Shown: positions 40,229 to 48,726, numbered from the stretch's first letter. The stretch is DNA of 64,000 nt from Bacteroidota bacterium (GCA_030681615.1 JAUXSA010000061.1:1-64000), one strand, 5' to 3'. Made by a program: numbers and translations. Notes: a model not told the origin generated them from the sequence alone.

Positions 40229-40981
40229 ATGCGTAAAATTTTAAGTTTTATATTTTTATTCCTGGTTGTTATTGCTAGCGCGCAAATTGCTGAACGACCT
40301 AATCCACCAAAGCTTTATAATAATCTTTCAAACGAGTTTCAAGACTTTTTAAGTTCAACAGACGCGGCAACTTTAGAGAACAAGTTGGTGAAATTTAGTC
40401 AGGAAACGTCTAATCAGATATGTGTTGTAATTGTTGACGATCTTAATGGGCTTGAAGCAGCAGACTATGCGACTAAAGTAATAAACGAGTGGGGTGTTGG
40501 TAAAAAGGGAACTAATAACGGTATTGTTATTTTAATAAAACCTACAGGTGGCGCAAACGGTCGTGACTTGTTCATTGCTATTGGTTATGGACTTGAGGGT
40601 GCCATTCCTGATCTGGCTACTAAACGCATTCGCGAGGATGAAATGTATCCGTATTTAAAGAACGGCGACAACTATACGGCCTTAGATAAAGCTACAGACA
40701 AATTAATGGCTTTGGCAAAAGGTGAGATCAACGAAAAAGATTATACCAGAAGAAGTAATCCTGACTCGATCTTTAAAACGATCCTTCTTATCCTTACAGG
40801 TATTGCATTTATTTACATTTTCTTTTTCTCAAAAAATAATGGAGGCGGTGGTGGTGGATACACTTATTCAGGTAGCGGACGCTCGTTCTCTACTGGCGGA
40901 AGTAGTTTTGGCGGCGGAGGAGGTTTCGGTGGTTTTGGCGGCGGCGGCTCAGGTGGTGGTGGCTCAGGCGGTAAGTGGTAA
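40229..40981 (+). CDS. TPM-domain membrane protein with glycine-rich tail (YgcG-like)
   Basis: A 250-residue protein: signal peptide (LSFIFLFLVVIASAQ), TPM domain ~20-170 with LENKLVKFSQETSNQICVVIVDDL, ADYATKVINEWGVGKKGTNNGIVILI and FIAIGYGLEGAIPDLATKRI, a TM helix ~188-206 (LLILTGIAFIYIFFF), and a C-terminal low-complexity Gly/Ser tail of ~40 residues (GGGGGGYTYSGSG...). This is the YgcG layout: periplasmic TPM domain, one helix, Gly-rich cytoplasmic end. Third gene of the lemA operon. Confidence 0.9.
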   Translation: MRKILSFIFLFLVVIASAQIAERPNPPKLYNNLSNEFQDFLSSTDAATLENKLVKFSQETSNQICVVIVDDLNGLEAADYATKVINEWGVGKKGTNNGIVILIKPTGGANGRDLFIAIGYGLEGAIPDLATKRIREDEMYPYLKNGDNYTALDKATDKLMALAKGEINEKDYTRRSNPDSIFKTILLILTGIAFIYIFFFSKNNGGGGGGYTYSGSGRSFSTGGSSFGGGGGFGGFGGGGSGGGGSGGKW

Positions 40982-40982
40982 T

Positions 40983-41459
40983 TTAATCGTTATCCTCTTC
41001 GTCATCCTCGTCCTCTTCAAATAAAGATTCACCGTTGTTCCATTCTGTTGTAATACTGTCCCATATTTTTTCAAGCTTTCCATCCACGTCTTCAATAGAA
41101 AAATAAATAACACTTAAAGCAGAGTATTGCCCCGTATGTTCCCTTACCTTTTCCATATTGGCAATGGTTTCATTCATAGACATTTCTTCTTCTAAAATAA
41201 CATTTTGAGCTGTTTCAAGAATTAACTTCCGTAAAGGGTGTTCAAATTTTTTATCGATGTGTTTTAAAAGATTAATAAGCGTTTCTTCGTGCACAACATC
41301 AGTAGCGGCATTTTTGCATATCTCCTCTATCACAGCAAATACGGAGTTCGGGGAAATGGTAATTGCTTCATCAATTATTTTTATACAATGTAAATAATTC
41401 TCGATCGGAAAATTATCTTCTATCTTATCAATAAATTCAAGTTCTTTTAGTGCTTCCAT
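40983..41459 (-). CDS. Acidic helical cytoplasmic protein, unknown function
   Basis: A 158-residue, mainly helical protein (ELEFIDKIEDNFPIENYLHCIKIIDEAITISPN, EETLINLLKHIDKKFEHPLRKLILETAQN) with a very acidic end (FEEDEDDEEDND). No signal peptide or motif that I recognise. The gene starts 11 bp after the cupin gene's end and ends convergently 1 bp from the TPM gene. It may be cotranscribed with the cupin. Confidence 0.5.
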   Translation of the reverse strand: MEALKELEFIDKIEDNFPIENYLHCIKIIDEAITISPNSVFAVIEEICKNAATDVVHEETLINLLKHIDKKFEHPLRKLILETAQNVILEEEMSMNETIANMEKVREHTGQYSALSVIYFSIEDVDGKLEKIWDSITTEWNNGESLFEEDEDDEEDND

Positions 41460-41470
41460 TTTTTATTTTA

Positions 41471-41842
41471 TTAATCACCTGTTGGTTGTATAGTGCTTGT
41501 TTCTACCATTAACATCACTGTTTTTTTTGGCGCGCGCGGCCTATGTAAAACACCTTTTGTAATAGTAACACCCTGGTTAGGGTTTAGTTCAATGGTTTGG
41601 TCTTCGAGGTCGATCAATAATTGGCCTTCCAGTACAAAGAAAAATTCATCGTCGTTATCATGTTTGTGCCAATGGTATTCGCCTTCAACAATACCGATCC
41701 TCACAACACTGTCGTTAACTTTTGTCAGGGTTTCGTTAAACCATTTATGAGGATTGTCTTTTACCATTTGTGTAACATCCATTTTTTGTAAATGATCAAA
41801 CTTAACATCCAGTTTTGTAACGTAGTTATATTTTTTTTCCAT
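41471..41842 (-). CDS. Cupin-domain protein
   Basis: A 123-residue single cupin. Cupin motif 1 reads GEYHWHKHDNDDEFFFVLEGQLLIDLE, with H-x-H, Asp/Glu metal ligands (family pattern GxxxxHxHxxxxExxxVLxG). Motif 2 is PNQGVTITKGVLHRPRAP with the third His. Such small cupins bind Fe or Mn; the substrate is unknown. Likely in an operon with the acidic helical protein downstream. Confidence 0.85.
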   Translation of the reverse strand: MEKKYNYVTKLDVKFDHLQKMDVTQMVKDNPHKWFNETLTKVNDSVVRIGIVEGEYHWHKHDNDDEFFFVLEGQLLIDLEDQTIELNPNQGVTITKGVLHRPRAPKKTVMLMVETSTIQPTGD

Positions 41843-41886
41843 TTTATTGAATTTTAATTTCGATAAATAAATTTACGTTTTTTATG

Positions 41887-42351
41887 CTACTTTTTAATGG
41901 TTTTATTTTTCCAAAAATTAATTGTTGTGGTAAGGTTTTCGGCTGTAATATATAATTTATAAGCATCATTTGTTTTGGTTTCGCTTATTATGAGGCCTTC
42001 ACCTTTTTCTTGTCCCAAAAAATAATTAGAAACATGTTTATCGTTTACTGTAATTACTTTAGGGCCCGCAAAGGTGGCCACCTTAAAATAAATATGACAT
42101 AATACTAAATGTGCCATAATCGTTTTTGTGGTATCGCTCAAAGCAGCTATTAATTTTTCTGTAGCAGGTTTGCCAATTTTTATAAGTTTATAAGCTGGCC
42201 TTCCATTCATCGTAAAGCCTGGCTTCTCCTCATGAACGATCGTAAACTGGTTATTGTTTAATTTTTTGATAAGCGAATTAACCCGCCATGTTTGCGCAGG
42301 ACTGCGCATGACAAACAAAGATAAAACAAGCAGAAGAAAGATTGCTCTCAT
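41887..42351 (-). CDS. Secreted protein of unknown function
   Basis: A 154-residue protein with a signal peptide (AIFLLLVLSLFVMRSPAQ). The mature part is compact: VNSLIKKLNNNQFTIVHEEKPGFTMNGRPAYKLIKIGKPATEKLIAALSDTTKTIMAHLVLCHIYF. KPATEKLIAALSDTTKTIMAHLVLCHIY resembles a single HEAT-like helical pair, and the end is a beta hairpin plus basic tail. I recognise no family. It stands between the cupin and lipoprotein genes on the same strand. Confidence 0.5.
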   Translation of the reverse strand: MRAIFLLLVLSLFVMRSPAQTWRVNSLIKKLNNNQFTIVHEEKPGFTMNGRPAYKLIKIGKPATEKLIAALSDTTKTIMAHLVLCHIYFKVATFAGPKVITVNDKHVSNYFLGQEKGEGLIISETKTNDAYKLYITAENLTTTINFWKNKTIKK

Positions 42352-42393
42352 TTAATAGCCTTAAGATCTTACAATAACCAATTGGTAATATAC

Positions 42394-43473
42394 CTAAGGT
42401 ATTGTAAAATTAATTTGTGTATTTACAGTTGTTGTTGCCAAAGCTCCTAATGTAAATGTTGTATTGGTTGTACTTATCCAATCGCCGCTATTAATAATGT
42501 TGTTTCCGTCGTTATCATACATGGCGTAATAATAATACGTGCCTGGATGCATATAGTTGAATACAAAGCTGGCACTACTTGCAGATAGAATAACGTAACG
42601 CGAGCGGTATTTTAAATTTGCAGTGTTAAACACAGGGCCTGAAAATAAAGGCTGTGTTGTAACAATTAAAAAAACCTTTTTTGTTGATACGGGTGTGTAC
42701 GTTGCCGCGTAATTATAAGTTGCAGTAGTTTTTCCCAAATAAGGTTGTGTGTTCTCTGCATAAGGATCACCAACCGGAGGGCCTGAAGTTGAAAAATAAA
42801 TTGCTTCGGTTAAACTTGTAAAGCTGGAAGTGAAATCTTTTGTAAGTGTTTTTTTAGGAAACGCAAGAGCAGAAATTGCAGCCTGTGCCGAAGTTGTATC
42901 TTGTAATTTAGCACTCCAGGTCATGTGTGAGGTAGAACTTGGTAATTGATTATTTTTATTGGTGTATGATCTAATATATAAACTATCGGTTCTGAAAATA
43001 ACTTCTGTGTAGGCCCTTATCTTGCCTTTAATAATTTCAGTGAACCTGTAAAAAGAATTTGCGCCATTTTCAGATACGCTATCGGCTAAAAAATACGATA
43101 CACGTTTCATAGCATTAAAAGAACCACCGTTGCGAAATGCTACTTTATACTGGTTATTATATTTGGCAACAAAGAAAGACATAAAAATATCGTTCAGGGT
43201 ATCTAATTCGTTTTTTGCAGAGATCTGGTTCTCGGCATTGGGCCTAAAGTCTACTATCCACTCTGGATAACCGCCTAGCGGGGTATTAGAGCTAACCGGA
43301 CCATTCCAGATACCACGCAATTTTTTTAATACATTAAAGCCATATGGTTCTACAACTTCTACTGTTGGAGGTGGATTTGGATTGACAGGTTCTTCTTCTT
43401 TTTTATCTTTATTTCTACAACTCAAAAATGTGAGCGTAAGAAGTATGATCATAAATTTGATGCTTGTTCTCAT
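42394..43473 (-). CDS. Putative lipoprotein of unknown function
   Basis: From MRTSIKFMIILLTLTFLSC (43473) the protein has 359 residues and a lipobox with Cys at ~19, followed by a Pro/Glu spacer (KKEEEPVNPNPPPTVEVVEP). The ~240-residue first domain begins GFNVLKKLRGIWNGPVSSNTPLGGYPEWIVDF, with alternating strands reminiscent of lipocalin-like heme-binding/DUF4822-type folds (unsure). The last ~100 residues (STKKVFLIVTTQPLF ... GTYYYYAMYDNDGNN) look like an Ig- or DUF2141-like beta domain. The upstream methionine at 43509 only adds a charged leader. Confidence 0.55.
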   Translation of the reverse strand: MRTSIKFMIILLTLTFLSCRNKDKKEEEPVNPNPPPTVEVVEPYGFNVLKKLRGIWNGPVSSNTPLGGYPEWIVDFRPNAENQISAKNELDTLNDIFMSFFVAKYNNQYKVAFRNGGSFNAMKRVSYFLADSVSENGANSFYRFTEIIKGKIRAYTEVIFRTDSLYIRSYTNKNNQLPSSTSHMTWSAKLQDTTSAQAAISALAFPKKTLTKDFTSSFTSLTEAIYFSTSGPPVGDPYAENTQPYLGKTTATYNYAATYTPVSTKKVFLIVTTQPLFSGPVFNTANLKYRSRYVILSASSASFVFNYMHPGTYYYYAMYDNDGNNIINSGDWISTTNTTFTLGALATTTVNTQINFTIP

Positions 43474-43630
43474 TATTGTTATTTTAATTAAGTCTTTATC
43501 CACAACCATTTGCTAAACATGCCGTGGAAATGGTTGTTTAAAGATACAAACTTTCTATTACCTCTCAAACCTTTAAGGTAACCAATCCTGTAATGCCGAA
43601 AATGTTTCTTTTTTTTATTGGTTATCGTTG

Positions 43631-44563
43631 TTACGATAATAATGAGATGCCCGTTAAATTAGCTTGATTACTTTTCAAAAATGCATAGGTTATTTTATCT
43701 ACTTTGCAGTCAATAAACTGCACGCGTTTAAATTTCTTATTGTTTTTAAAGAACGTATTTATTAGCGTTGCATTTTGGAATTTAACGTCATAAAAAGCGC
43801 AGTTTTCAAAATAACAGCCGTCAAAAGTGCCTTCAAAAACAACATCCTGAATTTGCATTTCAATAAAAGAGCTGTTATTCCACTTTACATTTGTAAGTGT
43901 GTTTTTCATGAAGTTACTGGATCTGAATGTTGTTTTGGTAAGATCGGCATCAGAGAAATCACAGGTATTGATATTGCTTTTTGTAAATTCAGTTTCTTGT
44001 AACGAACAGTTTTTAAATATGTTATTGCCTAAGTTAGAGCTCTGGATCTGACTGTTGCTGATGTCGGAATTTGTGAAGTCGCAGCTGTCAATATTATTGC
44101 TGTTTAAAATAAGTCCCGACATATTTGAACCGATAAACAAACATCTCTGCACGTTAGATGAGCCGAATTTTTCGTGCAGATTTTTAAGCCCTGAAAAATC
44201 ACTATCTACCAGGTTCAATTTAGACATATCCCAGTTGAGTTTTTTCTCTCCGGATCTATCAGGATGTTCAACTGCTGAGGATACAGTTTTTTCTTTTGTT
44301 AAAGACTTATAGTTGTTTAGCTCTGTATCTGCAGTCCGAATATCAATAGGGGCGAAGCTTTCTGAAAAGTAGTTAAGGTCTACACCCAAAATTTCTGCAA
44401 GACGATTTAAAGTTGTGATGTCTGGCATTGATTCTCCACGTTCCCACTTTCCTACTGCCTGAGAACTGATAGATACTTGCTGAGCAAGTTCTGCTTGTGA
44501 AAGATTAATTTTCTTTCTTGCTGTGGCAATTTTATTACCAATTGAAGTTGAATTTAGCATCAT
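43631..44563 (-). CDS. XRE-family HTH regulator fused to a pentapeptide-repeat domain
   Basis: Start at 44563 (MMLNSTSIG) gives 310 residues; an alternative ATG at 44611 would begin almost at the predicted transcription start. Residues ~6-65 are a Cro/CI-type HTH (KIATARKKINLSQAELAQQVSISSQAVGKWERGESMPDITTLNRLAEIL). After a linker come about 30 five-residue repeats (~115-300: SNMSGLILNSNNIDSCDFTNSDISNSQIQSSN, quoted in part as NIDSCDFTNSDISNS; DADLTKTTFRSSNF) forming a right-handed beta-helix. This type of protein can mimic DNA or bind proteins. Dyads overlap its promoter, consistent with autoregulation. Confidence 0.85.
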   Translation of the reverse strand: MMLNSTSIGNKIATARKKINLSQAELAQQVSISSQAVGKWERGESMPDITTLNRLAEILGVDLNYFSESFAPIDIRTADTELNNYKSLTKEKTVSSAVEHPDRSGEKKLNWDMSKLNLVDSDFSGLKNLHEKFGSSNVQRCLFIGSNMSGLILNSNNIDSCDFTNSDISNSQIQSSNLGNNIFKNCSLQETEFTKSNINTCDFSDADLTKTTFRSSNFMKNTLTNVKWNNSSFIEMQIQDVVFEGTFDGCYFENCAFYDVKFQNATLINTFFKNNKKFKRVQFIDCKVDKITYAFLKSNQANLTGISLLS

Positions 44564-44615
44564 TTTATTTTTGTTTTTTGATGCTACAAAGTTATTTTGT
44601 ACTGCCCCCATCTTG

Positions 44616-44686
44616 CAAATATAATCAACTACTTATAGTTGTAATTACACTACTTTTAGTTGTTATTTAACAACCATAGGTGGTTT
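44616..44686 (-). promoter_or_regulatory. Promoter and three dyads upstream of the XRE-pentapeptide gene
   Basis: TATATTTG on the minus strand (44616-44623) is a perfect -7 element. Directly upstream lie a perfect dyad CAACTA-CTTA-TAGTTG (44626-44641), a related imperfect one ACACTACTTTTAGTTG (44647-44662) and a third, AACCA-TAGG-TGGTT (44672-44685). The centres are 21 and ~24 bp apart, about two helical turns, so bound dimers would lie on the same DNA face. Confidence 0.55.
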
Positions 44687-44751
44687 TGCAAGATTGTACG
44701 GCTTACAAGTTGAGGATGGGTCGCGCAGCATCACCTGTCGCAACCCTCTCT

Positions 44752-45396
44752 CTATTTACCAACTTTCATTGTTTGGGAATAAAATGATACTTCGCCAGTT
44801 GTAATATCGTGAGTACCTCCAACGATTCCGATCTGTCCGCTTTCAATCATTTCTTTAAGGATCGGGCTGCGTTCCATTATTGATTTTACTGAACGCTCAA
44901 CATTAATAGTTGCAACATTTTCTACGAAAACAGAATTTTTAGAATTGCGATTTTCTTTGGTTTGGGTTTCATCATCAACCGCAGGTCTTATCTTTGTTAG
45001 CAAGGCTGTTAAGTTGCCCATTTCCACGTGGTCGCAGGCACCTTTTACGGCTCCGCATTTAGTATGTCCTAACACCACAATAATTTTTGAACCGGCAACC
45101 TTGCAGGCAAATTCCATACTGCCTAAGATATCTTCATTAATAATGTTTCCGGCAATACGAACACTGAAAACATCACCAAGGCCCTGGTCAAAGATCAATT
45201 CCGCAGAAGTTCTGCTGTCAATACAACTAAGTATCACGGCAAAAGGATGTTGTCCGTCAGATGTTTCATTTGCTTGCTGCAAGAGGTTTCGATTTATTTT
45301 AAGATTGTTTACAAACCTTTTGTTTCCTTCCTTTAGTAATTCTAAAGCCATTAAAGGGGTTATGGCTGTTTGCATTTCTTTTGTTAGCGTTTTCAT
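44752..45396 (-). CDS. can: Beta-class carbonic anhydrase
   Basis: Interconverts CO2 and bicarbonate. A 214-residue protein with the beta-class zinc site: C58-I-D60-S-R62 (Asp-Arg dyad), H111 and C114 in LGHTKCGAV. FDQGLGDVFSVRIAGNI and IVGGTHDITTGEVSF are also typical. Without a signal peptide it is cytoplasmic. It lies 19 bp downstream of the bestrophin gene, and both are read from the TetR-facing promoter, so enzyme and channel are co-expressed. This pairing suggests bicarbonate handling. Confidence 0.93.
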   Translation of the reverse strand: MKTLTKEMQTAITPLMALELLKEGNKRFVNNLKINRNLLQQANETSDGQHPFAVILSCIDSRTSAELIFDQGLGDVFSVRIAGNIINEDILGSMEFACKVAGSKIIVVLGHTKCGAVKGACDHVEMGNLTALLTKIRPAVDDETQTKENRNSKNSVFVENVATINVERSVKSIMERSPILKEMIESGQIGIVGGTHDITTGEVSFYSQTMKVGK

Positions 45397-45415
45397 TTTT
45401 AGTTGAGTTTAATGG

Positions 45416-46306
45416 TTATAGTTCATAAAATTTTTCTGGTGGATATGCTTTAGGAATTTCGGTTTCCTTTAATAACTGTTTAATATTTATTTCAATTTTT
45501 CGGGAAATTGTTGTCATTGCTGTATCAGTTGGTCTGTTCTCAAACGGATCCTGCATATGGGATGCCGATTTTTCTAACAAAAAGAATCCTATAGAAATAG
45601 CGATCAGAAGTGGCGTTTCAAATAGTCCGTCAACTCTTAAAGACATGGCAAGAGTGATAACAAAAAGGTAAATGAGTGCATGAAGAAAGAGGCGATAAGT
45701 AACAGGAAATACAGTTGATTTTATCCGTTCTGCTTTTCCTTGCGCATCGCAAAGCCGCACCAACGTATTGTCTAATTGTATTTGAGAAAATAGTTCAAGT
45801 TGATTACCATCTTTAAGCTCTTTAATATCTTTGCTGTGCAGTTGAAGTAACGCTAACGGTTTATTATTATGTTGTTGTATTTCTTTAAGGTCTTCCTGGG
45901 AAATAAATTTTTCCAGGTTTTCTATTGGATCTAATTCTCTAAGCGTTTGTCCTAACGAGTAGCACCAGGCAATTTGTCTGAATGCAATTTTCTTAATCAG
46001 AGTGTCATTCCCTTTTGATGTTAAGGTTTGTAACTGAATAACAAAACTGCGCGAGTCGTTTACAATGGCGCCCCATACTTTGCGGGCTTCCCACCATCTA
46101 TCGTAAGATTGACTAAGTTTAAAAGAAAGAAGAATTGAAATGGCTGTTCCAATAAAAGCAGGAATCGTTAAAGGCATTTCGGGAAGCAGGTCTTTATACT
46201 TTTCGGTAATAAAAAGAACCGACAACGATACGATAAGCACGTAAACAAGGTCATACTTTACCTTATCGAGTATATAAGATGCAGGAATTCGTTTATTGAG
46301 CAACAT
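45416..46306 (-). CDS. Bestrophin-family anion channel
   Basis: A 296-residue membrane protein of the bestrophin (UPF0187) family: early helices with YDLVYVLIVSLSVLFITEKY and LTIPAFIGTAISILLSFKLSQSYDRWWEARKVWGAIVNDSRSF, whose 'SYDRWWEARKxWG' block is the family signature, then paired helices ~200-240 and LLIAISIGFFLLEKSASHMQDPFENRPTD, with the conserved D-P-F. Bacterial members form pentameric channels, some with cation preference; thylakoid bestrophins carry bicarbonate to a carbonic anhydrase. The neighbouring carbonic anhydrase supports the second role here (inference). Confidence 0.9.
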   Translation of the reverse strand: MLLNKRIPASYILDKVKYDLVYVLIVSLSVLFITEKYKDLLPEMPLTIPAFIGTAISILLSFKLSQSYDRWWEARKVWGAIVNDSRSFVIQLQTLTSKGNDTLIKKIAFRQIAWCYSLGQTLRELDPIENLEKFISQEDLKEIQQHNNKPLALLQLHSKDIKELKDGNQLELFSQIQLDNTLVRLCDAQGKAERIKSTVFPVTYRLFLHALIYLFVITLAMSLRVDGLFETPLLIAISIGFFLLEKSASHMQDPFENRPTDTAMTTISRKIEINIKQLLKETEIPKAYPPEKFYEL

Positions 46307-46330
46307 AATTGAATTTTTTAATATTCAGCA

Positions 46331-46405
46331 CAAAGATAGGAATAGGTTTTTTAAATGATAGCAATACTATCATAAATAATTGTAAAATTATTTTCCGTAG
46401 CTTTG
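46331..46405. promoter_or_regulatory. Divergent promoters with a perfect TetR-type operator
   Basis: The 19-bp palindrome ATGATAG-CAATA-CTATCAT (46355-46373) lies between TATCTTTG on the minus strand (46331-46338, for bestrophin-carbonic anhydrase) and TAGCTTTG on the plus strand (46398-46405, for the TetR gene). Both are perfect TAnnTTTG. The operator covers the -33 region of both promoters, so one bound TetR dimer could shut off both directions. Confidence 0.75.
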
Positions 46406-46439
46406 TTGTTGTAATAAACAGAAGTAAAAAACACCTAAA

Positions 46440-47117
46440 ATGAAGTTGCAGTTACAGATAAAGATGAATGAAGCATTGTTTCTTCGTAACCCCGAAAGCT
46501 CAGAGCTAGGAAAGAATATACTTAAATACAGTATTCAGTTAATTTATAAAACTGGTTTCGAGGCATTTACTTTTAAGAAACTGGCTGAAGACATTGGGAC
46601 AACGGAAGCAGGAATTTACAGATACTTTGAGAACAAGCATAAATTATTGGTTTACCTAACAGCCTGGTATTGGTGTTGGCTTGAGTTTCAGATCAGTTTC
46701 CATACCAATAATATTAAGGACCCAACTGTTAAGTTAAAGAGAGTAATAAAGCTATTAGCAACTGCCATTGAAGATGATGAGCAAACCAGTTATATAAATG
46801 AGAGTTTGTTGCACCAAATAATTATTACGGAAGGCTCAAAAGCATACCTTACAAAGCAAGTAGGAGAAGATAATAAACAGCAGTTTTTTAAGCCGTATAA
46901 AGACCTATGCGCGGTTATTGGAAAGATTATAACAGAATGCAGTGCTAAATATAAATACCCTAAATCTTTAGCTTCTACAATTATTGAAATGGCTCATTTT
47001 CAAAACTTCTTTATGAAAAATCTGCCGTCATTAACCGACTTCGGTAATACGAAAGAGGAAAGTGAAATAATAGACTTTCTAAATGATCTCGTGTTTACGA
47101 GTTTGAAAAAAAGTTAA
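46440..47117 (+). CDS. TetR-family transcriptional regulator
   Basis: A 225-residue regulator. Residues ~20-70 hold the TetR HTH: LGKNILKYSIQLIYKTGFEAFTFKKLAEDIGTTEAGIYRYFENKHKLLVYLTAWYW. The rest is a helical ligand-binding domain with no recognised ligand class. The divergent placement opposite bestrophin and carbonic anhydrase, with a perfect 19-bp palindrome between them, makes those genes its likely targets. The inducer may relate to CO2, bicarbonate or an anion, but this is speculation. Confidence 0.9.
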   Translation: MKLQLQIKMNEALFLRNPESSELGKNILKYSIQLIYKTGFEAFTFKKLAEDIGTTEAGIYRYFENKHKLLVYLTAWYWCWLEFQISFHTNNIKDPTVKLKRVIKLLATAIEDDEQTSYINESLLHQIIITEGSKAYLTKQVGEDNKQQFFKPYKDLCAVIGKIITECSAKYKYPKSLASTIIEMAHFQNFFMKNLPSLTDFGNTKEESEIIDFLNDLVFTSLKKS

Positions 47118-47142
47118 AGCCGTGTTGTGCGCTAATAATTTA

Positions 47143-47532
47143 TTATTGCGGGATCACTTCCACCAAAATTTCATTTCCGGCTTTGTCAAAATAAGTACAG
47201 GTCATTTTGTTCATACATATTGCCCATTTTTCAATGCCAAATGTTGCACACATTTTAATAAAGGTAAGGAAATCTGTTTTGCCTTGCTGGTGCGCAATTA
47301 ATCCGTTCTTAAATGGTTCGCTGTAGGCTGTATCGGCAACAATTAATGGCTCGTACTTTGCAGGCACTTTTGCTGTATAATTGTTAGCACCATGATAATC
47401 AATATGCCCATCGGTTACATAGGCTTCGTAATGAGTAACTCCTAATGCCTTAATTTCTTTTATATAAGCTGGGAAGTCCGCGCCTGATTTTACCTTGCTG
47501 TGAGCAGCTTTTATTTGTTCTATTGTAAACAT
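47143..47532 (-). CDS. DUF1398 family protein
   Basis: A 129-residue soluble protein: FTIEQIKAAHSKVKSGADFPAYIKEIKALGVTHYEAYVTDGHIDYHGANNY, PLIVADTAYSEPFKNGLIAHQQGKTDFLTFIKMCATFGIEKWAICMNKMTCTYFDKAGNEI. The pattern 'D-F-P-x-Y-I-x-E-I-x-x-L-G-V-x-x-Y-E' and 'GIEKWxxxMxxMTCTYYDxxGNEI' (written loosely) identify DUF1398, a family of ~130 residues found widely in bacteria without a known function. Confidence 0.82.
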   Translation of the reverse strand: MFTIEQIKAAHSKVKSGADFPAYIKEIKALGVTHYEAYVTDGHIDYHGANNYTAKVPAKYEPLIVADTAYSEPFKNGLIAHQQGKTDFLTFIKMCATFGIEKWAICMNKMTCTYFDKAGNEILVEVIPQ

Positions 47533-47583
47533 TTTCGTTAGATTTTAACGATGTTTTAATTATACATTATCAAAAGTAAAAAA

Positions 47584-47694
47584 TTATTTGCTTCTAAGAT
47601 CATTTGTACAATTTTCAATATGAAAAAGAGTCCCGTTTTTTTTGTAAATATATTTTGTGGCACTCACTTGTTGGCCGTTTTTGCTTATGTTCAT
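47584..47694 (-). CDS. 36-residue ORF overlapping the end of the NmrA-like gene
   Basis: The ATG overlaps the stop of the NmrA-like gene (ATGA). The peptide starts MNISKNGQQVSATKYIYKK and continues with NGTLFHIENCTNDLRSK. The 'N-G-x-x-V-S-x-T-K-Y-x-Y-x-K-x-G-T-L' pattern resembles one repeat of YwqK/MORN-like proteins, so this may be a truncated remnant. The coupling overlap makes translation possible. I give it low weight. Confidence 0.3.
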   Translation of the reverse strand: MNISKNGQQVSATKYIYKKNGTLFHIENCTNDLRSK

Positions 47695-48560
47695 TTTGTC
47701 AATAGCCTTTTGTTGTCTGTTATAAATTGCTCAAACGTTGTTGGTTGTCTGTTTGTAATTTTAGCAACCCAATCTGTTATTTCAGGTTCTTTTTGAAATC
47801 TCGGAAAATAATGAAGCATTATCATTACAAGAATTAACATTGTTGGTACTTTCTCTTTTCTTTTTGCCAAAAAGAAACTGATAAGACTAGGGGATTTATA
47901 TTGAATGTCAGTTCCTAAATTATCACTTAAAATTCTTGCCATTTCCAAAAACGTTAACTTTTCGTTACAAGTTAATTCGTATGACTTATTTATATGTTGT
48001 GCTAAGTTTGTTAAAATAATTGCAGAAACAGCACCAATGTCACGAACGTCAATGAGCGTAAATTTTGCGTTGCCAGCAGGCAGATAGATCCGTTTATTAT
48101 TCACTATGTCGTTATGCAAGGTAGTAGTAAAGTTTTGCATAAAATAAGCAGGTCGTAAGAATGTGTAGGGTATTTTGCTATCAACAATTAGCCTTTCAAT
48201 TTTGTGGTGCGGAATTATTTTACTATTCTCAACTCCCTGAACTGATAAGAATACAATATGTTTAACGCCGCTGTTCTTACACGTGTCAATAATAGGTTTA
48301 AAGTATTTTTCTACTTCTGAAATTTGTGGCGGTCGTAATAAATAAAGGATATCACAACTCTCCAATGCGGTGTTGTATGTCTTTAAATCGGTAAAGTCAA
48401 AACATTTAAATTTTACTTTGTGATCAGATAATTTAATTTTGTCTTCGTTTGAGTTTCGAACTCCAGCGTAGATGTCAAGTTGATGGTTAATGTTTTGAAA
48501 TGACTTTATCACTTCTGTCCCAACATTTCCTGTTGCACCTGTAATTAAGACCTTTGTCAT
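47691..48560 (-). CDS. NmrA-like NAD(P)-binding protein (QOR2/SDR-a type)
   Basis: From MTKVLITGATGNVGTEVI (48560) the protein has 289 residues, typical for atypical SDRs of the NmrA/QOR2 class. The Rossmann motif is G-A-T-G-N-V-G (TGxxGxxG). ILYLLRPPQISEVEKYFKPIIDTCKNSGVKHIVFLS and PYTFLRPAYFMQNF follow, with the conserved 'F-L-R-P-x-x-F-M-x-N'. There is no catalytic YxxxK, so it may be a redox sensor or a quinone reductase. A longer start at 48605 is unlikely, because the additional residues are non-conserved and polar. Confidence 0.85.
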   Translation of the reverse strand: MTKVLITGATGNVGTEVIKSFQNINHQLDIYAGVRNSNEDKIKLSDHKVKFKCFDFTDLKTYNTALESCDILYLLRPPQISEVEKYFKPIIDTCKNSGVKHIVFLSVQGVENSKIIPHHKIERLIVDSKIPYTFLRPAYFMQNFTTTLHNDIVNNKRIYLPAGNAKFTLIDVRDIGAVSAIILTNLAQHINKSYELTCNEKLTFLEMARILSDNLGTDIQYKSPSLISFFLAKRKEKVPTMLILVMIMLHYFPRFQKEPEITDWVAKITNRQPTTFEQFITDNKRLLTK

Positions 48561-48726
48561 ACTATTTTCTAAGTCTAATTTAGGCATTTGAGCGTTAACC
48601 CGCAAAACATGCAGCTTAGGTGCTGTTAGCTGGTTGTTGGTGCTACACAGTTTTCTAGAATTGCCTTGGTAGAAATTATTTATATAGATCTATTAAACAC
48701 AAAATAGTCTTTAAAATATTCAAGGG

